DNA of 25,253 nt, from the NCBI GenBank assembly GCA_045648165.1, contig JAZRNL010000017.1, forward strand, positions 1 to 25,253, written 5' to 3'. The DNA comes from RGIG9115 sp045648165 (lineage in GTDB: Bacteria; Bacillota; Clostridia; UBA1381). Position numbers and translations under genes: made by a program. Each line of letters begins with the position of its first letter. The stretch's first letter is position 1. This document shows positions 22,416 to 25,253 of this stretch, one piece after another. A model generated the notes under the pieces. It saw nothing but the letters and a program-made list of their open reading frames with translations. It had not been told where the DNA came from and did no database searches.

Positions 22416-22643
22416 ATGAAACAAGTATTGGAACTTATTGCAAAATCGCTTGTTGAAAATCCCGATGCTGTAACAGTTACAGAGGTTGATGGCGAAGACG
22501 GTATGGTTCTTGAGCTCAGAGTGGCTGAGAGCGATATGGGAAAGGTTATCGGCAAGCAGGGAAGAATAGCAAAGGCTATCAGAACTGTTGTAAAGGCTGC
22601 GGCAAATCGTGAAAACAAACGTGTAAGTGTTGAAATCATCTGA
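22416..22643 (+). CDS. khpA: KH-domain RNA-binding protein KhpA
   Basis: A 75-aa single KH domain with the GKQG loop in MGKVIGKQGRIAKAIRTVVK. KhpA (YlqC) forms a dimer with KhpB in Firmicutes and binds many RNAs, affecting cell elongation and division. The ATG follows AGGAGGT at 22402-22408, 25 bp after rpsP. A terminator-like hairpin separates it from rimM. Confidence 0.93.
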   Translation: MKQVLELIAKSLVENPDAVTVTEVDGEDGMVLELRVAESDMGKVIGKQGRIAKAIRTVVKAAANRENKRVSVEII

Positions 22644-22664
22644 TTTCACAACGCAATATTTGAG

Positions 22665-22693
22665 AAAATCCGCTATTTTCCGCGGATTTTTTT
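22665..22693 (+). terminator. Terminator/attenuator between khpA and rimM
   Basis: AAAATCCGC (22665-22673) pairs with GCGGATTTT (22682-22690), and the T-run extends to 22693. Flanking bases (near 22650-22664 and 22694-22702) can lengthen the stem with mismatches. It would reduce but not necessarily stop transcription into rimM-trmD, since no separate promoter is evident. Confidence 0.75.
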
Positions 22694-22720
22694 CAAATGT
22701 TGTATCAAGGAGGGAAACAA

Positions 22721-23221
22721 ATGCTTGAAGTTGGTAAAATAATTAATACTCACGGACTTCGCGGCGAGGTTAAGGTAGTAGCCTGGACGGATGTGCCTGA
22801 GGATTTTGAAAATATAAAAAAGGTTACAACAAAAAAAGGCGGCGAAGTTGTTACCCTTACTATAAGTAAAATAAAATACCAGAAGAATAATCTTATAGTG
22901 AAGTTTAAGGAGCTCAATTCTATTGAAGAGGCTGAGCTTTACAAAAACTGTATACTTTCTGCGGAAAAATCTGCTCTTCCGCCTCTTCCTGAAGGTGTAT
23001 ACTACATTGCAGACCTTATTGGTTGTATGGTATACGGAGCGGACGGAGAGGCTGTAGGCGAAGTTACAGATATATTTTCTGCAGGTGCAGGAAACGTTTA
23101 TGAGGTAAAGCCGGAAAAGGGAAAACCCCGGTATCTTCCTGCAAATGAAGGTACTATTCTGACTACTGATATAGTAAACAAAAAAATTGTAATGAACATA
23201 CCGGAAGGTCTGGAGGATTAA
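22721..23221 (+). CDS. rimM: Ribosome maturation factor RimM
   Basis: RimM binds S19 and helps mature the head of the 30S subunit. The 166-aa protein has the N-terminal domain (LEVGKIINTHGLRGEVKV) and a PRC-barrel C-domain (YYIADLIGCMVYGADGEAVG, GAGNVYEV). The ATG at 22721 follows AAGGAGGG; an ATG 24 bp upstream precedes that site. Its stop codon is immediately followed by the trmD start, indicating coupling. Typical length is about 165-175 aa. Confidence 0.96.
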   Translation: MLEVGKIINTHGLRGEVKVVAWTDVPEDFENIKKVTTKKGGEVVTLTISKIKYQKNNLIVKFKELNSIEEAELYKNCILSAEKSALPPLPEGVYYIADLIGCMVYGADGEAVGEVTDIFSAGAGNVYEVKPEKGKPRYLPANEGTILTTDIVNKKIVMNIPEGLED

Positions 23222-23956
23222 ATGAAAACTTTTCACGTGCTCACTTTGTTTCCTGAGATGCTCGAAGCTGTTTTAGGTAACAGTATAATCGGAAGAGCTG
23301 AAAAGGCCGGTCTTATCGGTCTTGAATTTATAAATATTCGTGATTTTGCATTTAATAAGCACCGTAAAACTGATTTATACCCCTATGGCGGCGGCGGTGG
23401 TATGGTTATGACCCCCGAGCCTATATACAATGCATGGAAGGATGTGTGTGACCGCATAGGCGAGAGACCTTTTACCTTGTATATGACGCCTCAAGGCAGA
23501 GTTTTTAATCAAGCCACGGCAATAGAGCTTATGGAATATAAGCATATTGTTATTCTTTGCGGCCATTATGAGGGAGTAGACCAGAGAATTATAGATGAGA
23601 TTGTGGATATGGAAATTTCCATCGGTGATTTTGTACTTACCGGCGGTGAAATACCGGCAATGGCAGTAATAGATGCAGTTGCACGTATGGTGCCGGGAGT
23701 TCTTGCGGAGGAAAGCTCATATACAGATGAATCTCATTTTTCCGGACTGCTGGAATATCCTCAGTACACCCGACCTGAGGAGTTTATGGGCAGGCGCGTG
23801 CCGGAAGTATTGCTCTCCGGGCATCATAAAAACATAGAAAAATGGAAAAGAGAGCAATCGCTTTTAATAACAAAGCAAAAGCGCCCCGATATGCTTGAAA
23901 AGGCAGAACTTACCGAGGCGGATAAAAAGTTTCTTAAAGAAAAGAGCGAAGATTAA
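23222..23956 (+). CDS. trmD: tRNA (guanine-N1-)-methyltransferase TrmD
   Basis: Methylates G37 of tRNAs with S-adenosylmethionine, preventing +1 frameshifts. The 244-aa SPOUT-class enzyme has VLTLFPEMLEAV at the N-terminus, YGGGGGMVM, and the trefoil-knot cofactor site with LCGHYEGVDQRI and IGDFVLTGGE. LSGHHKNIEKWKREQSL follows in the C-domain. It starts on the base after the rimM stop. The gene that often follows in this cluster, rplS, is absent; a terminator and an accessory patch come next. Confidence 0.97.
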   Translation: MKTFHVLTLFPEMLEAVLGNSIIGRAEKAGLIGLEFINIRDFAFNKHRKTDLYPYGGGGGMVMTPEPIYNAWKDVCDRIGERPFTLYMTPQGRVFNQATAIELMEYKHIVILCGHYEGVDQRIIDEIVDMEISIGDFVLTGGEIPAMAVIDAVARMVPGVLAEESSYTDESHFSGLLEYPQYTRPEEFMGRRVPEVLLSGHHKNIEKWKREQSLLITKQKRPDMLEKAELTEADKKFLKEKSED

Positions 23957-23958
23957 AG

Positions 23959-23989
23959 AAGCATCCGAATTTTGTTCGGATGCTTTTTC
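23959..23989 (+). terminator. Terminator after trmD
   Basis: AAGCATCCGAA (23959-23969) pairs perfectly with TTCGGATGCTT (23975-23985) around a 5-nt loop and is followed by T residues. It closes the ylxM-ffh-rpsP-khpA-rimM-trmD operon 2 bp after its stop codon. Confidence 0.9.
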
Positions 23990-23993
23990 TGTG

Positions 23994-24095
23994 TTATATA
24001 GTAGCGTATGCTTCTTCTTCGCTTAGCAGTGTAAGACCTTTTTCTTTTGCAATTTCAATGAGTTTGATGTAATTATTCGACAGTCTGACCACCTT
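23994..24095 (-). pseudogene. C-terminal remnant of an unidentified gene
   Basis: A 33-codon frame runs on the minus strand from the edge of the REP-like repeat to a TAA at 23996-23994. It reads protein-like sequence (NNYIKLIEIAKEKGLTLL, then SEEEAYATI) with no start codon or ribosome binding site. The first codons next to the repeat may belong to the repeat itself. It looks like the end of a gene whose front was lost at the repeat. I do not recognise the family. Confidence 0.4.
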
Positions 24096-24126
24096 TTGAC
24101 AAAAAATGTACGTCCCCTTTTGTCCC
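24096..24126 (+). repeat. REP-like repeat, left copy
   Basis: It begins TTGACAAAAAATGTACGTCC and continues CCTTTTGTCCC. Its first 22 bases match the inverse complement of 25008-25029 with one mismatch. Such GTCCCC/GGGGAC-type repeats accompany RAYT transposases in Clostridia as I know them; the copy number in this genome is unknown. Confidence 0.75.
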
Positions 24127-24303
24127 TCTAAACGACACTCCAAAACCCGCTTGTATCAAGGGTTTCAGCTTTTTAAGGTTTGAGAAACACCCCTAAATCA
24201 GCCAAAAACATATCAATTTGTCATTTACCAAATTACAAAAATTTAAAAAAATAGAGAGGCAGACTTTAAATCTACCTCTCTGAGTGAAATCATTGGTTGT
24301 TGT
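24127..24303. other. Non-coding stretch between REP-like repeat and membrane-protein gene
   Basis: No gene is seen. It contains a small hairpin (AAACCC with GGGTTT, near 24148-24172) adjoining the repeat, then an AT-rich segment and the terminator of the minus-strand pair of genes. Confidence 0.5.
24245..24281 (-). terminator. Terminator of the hydrolase/membrane-protein unit
   Basis: On the minus strand, AGAGAGGTAGA (24281-24271) pairs with TCTGCCTCTCT (24263-24253), with one mismatch, followed by a T-run complementary to 24245-24252. It lies 22 bp past the stop of the membrane-protein gene. Confidence 0.8.
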
Positions 24304-24600
24304 TTACCAAATTATAATGTTAATACCAAATATAATGGCAAATAGCCACACCGTAACTATTGTTAATATTGGCAAGATTAATACATAAATAAGTTTCACA
24401 AGCAAAGTTAAAGAACTTTTAACCTTATTTTTTTTATTTAAATATAATACGACAATCAAATATATACCAAAAACTATTGGTGTTAATATAAAGTTAAAAG
24501 CATCTGCTCCACCCCAAAACCAAAACAAAACAAAATACTCAAAAAGAACTATTGGGGCTGAAACAATATATGTTATGATGTTAATGACTTTTTGTTTCAT
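24304..24600 (-). CDS. Small membrane protein of unknown function
   Basis: A 98-aa very hydrophobic protein with three probable transmembrane helices (about 8-30, 35-55 and 66-95) and a short Lys/Asn-rich loop (LNKKNKVKSS). The ATG at 24600 follows an AGGGAGA site. It starts 15 bp after the stop of the hydrolase fragment on the same strand, so the two were one unit, ended by the terminator at 24245-24281. Base composition is visibly more AT-rich than the core genes to the left, suggesting acquisition from elsewhere. I do not recognise the family. Confidence 0.7.
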   Translation of the reverse strand: MKQKVINIITYIVSAPIVLFEYFVLFWFWGGADAFNFILTPIVFGIYLIVVLYLNKKNKVKSSLTLLVKLIYVLILPILTIVTVWLFAIIFGINIIIW

Positions 24601-24615
24601 ATAATGTCTCCCTTC

Positions 24616-25029
24616 TTAATCAATATGCTTGTTTACTAAATCTGCCACTTTTCCTATGTTATCTTTATTAAAATAACTTGTGTGACCAATCCAACCTGCA
24701 AATTCTAAACTTATAGGATACCATGAAACATTCCAAGATAACGGATCAAATCCAGCATATATCATAGTTGTTTCCCCTGTATTATTTAGTGTAAGTTCCG
24801 ATACAGGTGTACCTATTAAAACTGAATTATCAACCGTTGCTTTTCCTTGCAATAATTCACAAACATTCAAAACAATTTGACCACCACCACTATATCCAAT
24901 GAGATTAAGTTCCTCACCATCTGCCAAAGGATCATTTTCTAGATCCTCCAAAATCTTATTCGCTACATTTTCTGCATATTTGCCTTTATGGGACAAATGC
25001 GACAAATGGGGACGCACATTTTTTGTCAA
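24616..25029 (-). pseudogene. Alpha/beta-hydrolase fragment truncated at a REP-like repeat
   Basis: The frame encodes the back half of a lipase-like hydrolase: nucleophile elbow GYSGGG (Ser nucleophile), FDPLS as a possible acid region, and GHTSYF with the likely catalytic His. The N-terminal strands and oxyanion region found in full-length hydrolases are missing. The open frame's first ~14 codons, from the TTG at 25029, are the repeat read as protein (TKNVRPHLSHLSH), so genuine sequence starts near 24989 (KGKYAENVANKIL). No ribosome binding site precedes the TTG. It is therefore most likely a 5'-truncated gene, though a chimeric short protein cannot be excluded. It is followed by the small membrane protein. 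Confidence 0.7.
24990..25029 (-). repeat. REP-like repeat, right copy (inverted)
   Basis: Read on the minus strand it begins TTGACAAAAAATGTGCGTCC and continues with two TTTGTC units, the second ending TTTGTCCC. It is the inverted partner of 24096-24126. The transposase stop codon (TGA, 25028-25026) lies inside its first bases. Confidence 0.75.
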
Positions 25030-25253
25030 CTTTTATGTATTATCCCTCTTGATATTCCAGTCACTCGTTCCAACTGCCTTATAGAAAATTGTTCCTTTAA
25101 ACTCTTCAGTATCAAATTTCTCTCTTTTCTTTCAAGATTACTTATTTCTTTAGGATTTATTTTATATTCTTTTGTTATATTTCTTTTTATCTGTTCATCT
25201 GTTAATTTTACTTTATCATCTACAATAAATATATATTTTTCTTCTTCCTGATG
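25026..25253 (-). CDS. REP-associated tyrosine transposase (RAYT), C-terminal part; 5' end outside window
   Basis: A 75-codon frame open to the right window edge. The visible part is the C-terminal helical region of a clostridial RAYT, an IS200/IS605-like Y1 transposase relative: charged helix INPKEISNLERKERNLILKS, then the helix-turn-helix-like ending FSIRQLERVTGISRGIIHKS. The catalytic HUH and Tyr motifs would lie upstream and cannot be checked. The stop codon is formed by the repeat that follows, the arrangement expected for a RAYT next to its own REP sequences. The region is AT-rich, unlike the core genes. RAYTs are thought to mobilise or maintain REP elements; an active function here is unproven. 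Confidence 0.78.
   Translation of the reverse strand, partial: HQEEEKYIFIVDDKVKLTDEQIKRNITKEYKINPKEISNLERKERNLILKSLKEQFSIRQLERVTGISRGIIHKS

Noticed and set aside
22673..23236. Long minus-strand open frame (187 codons) opposite rimM
   Set aside because: Antisense shadow of rimM; the translation has no recognisable domain and the plus-strand gene is certain.
1..25253. CRISPR array, tRNA, rRNA or prophage genes
   Set aside because: No regularly spaced direct repeats, no tRNA- or rRNA-like sequence and no phage structural gene were seen on either strand.

Overview
The window is chromosomal DNA of a spore-forming member of the Clostridia (Bacillota). Signs of this are a spoIIR gene, the infC-rpmI-rplT and ylxM-ffh-rpsP-khpA-rimM-trmD clusters, strong AGGAGG-type ribosome binding sites, and many consensus sigma-A promoters with 16-17 bp spacers. 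The species cannot be named from the sequence. Most of the window is core genome. The last ~1.2 kb is a more AT-rich accessory patch.

Layout. 1-550: end of an OmpR/KdpE-type response regulator with an atypical receiver. 590-1990: infC-rpmI-rplT, with a structured leader, an attenuator and a non-AUG infC start. 2012-2596: HD-domain hydrolase. 2699-4645: ftsH. 4698-5687: exported stalk-domain protein. 5741-9411 (minus strand): LacX-like epimerase, a decayed NahK-type sugar kinase remnant, citrate synthase and a ROK sugar kinase. 9412-9955: gene-free leader region. 9956-13276: four-gene sodium-pumping carboxylate (probably oxaloacetate) decarboxylase operon. 13337-14353: GtrA-like protein and spoIIR. 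14481-14660 (minus): YtxH-like small protein. 14766-16088: DUF1015 protein. 16312-18802: secG-secD-secF. 18857-20195 (minus): dut and a ZIP metal transporter. 20388-23956: ylxM-ffh-rpsP-khpA-rimM-trmD.

Functional links. The ribosome, SRP, Sec and FtsH genes together cover translation, membrane targeting, secretion and membrane-protein quality control. Citrate synthase and the biotin-dependent decarboxylase both use oxaloacetate, one for citrate/glutamate synthesis and one to pump sodium. The epimerase, kinase remnant and ROK kinase point to sugar use that has partly decayed.

Most unusual regions. (1) At 23990-25253, a REP-associated tyrosine transposase (RAYT) C-terminus runs into a REP-like repeat. 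An inverted partner lies ~0.9 kb away, and the two enclose a truncated hydrolase and a small membrane protein. This sits where rplS is often found after trmD. (2) A terminator hairpin contains the spoIIR ribosome binding site. (3) A near-consensus promoter fires antisense through the ytxH-like gene. (4) The decarboxylase operon has a long leader with mutually exclusive stems. I did not find a clear new multi-gene defence or biosynthetic system. The RAYT/REP island and the regulatory elements are the best leads.
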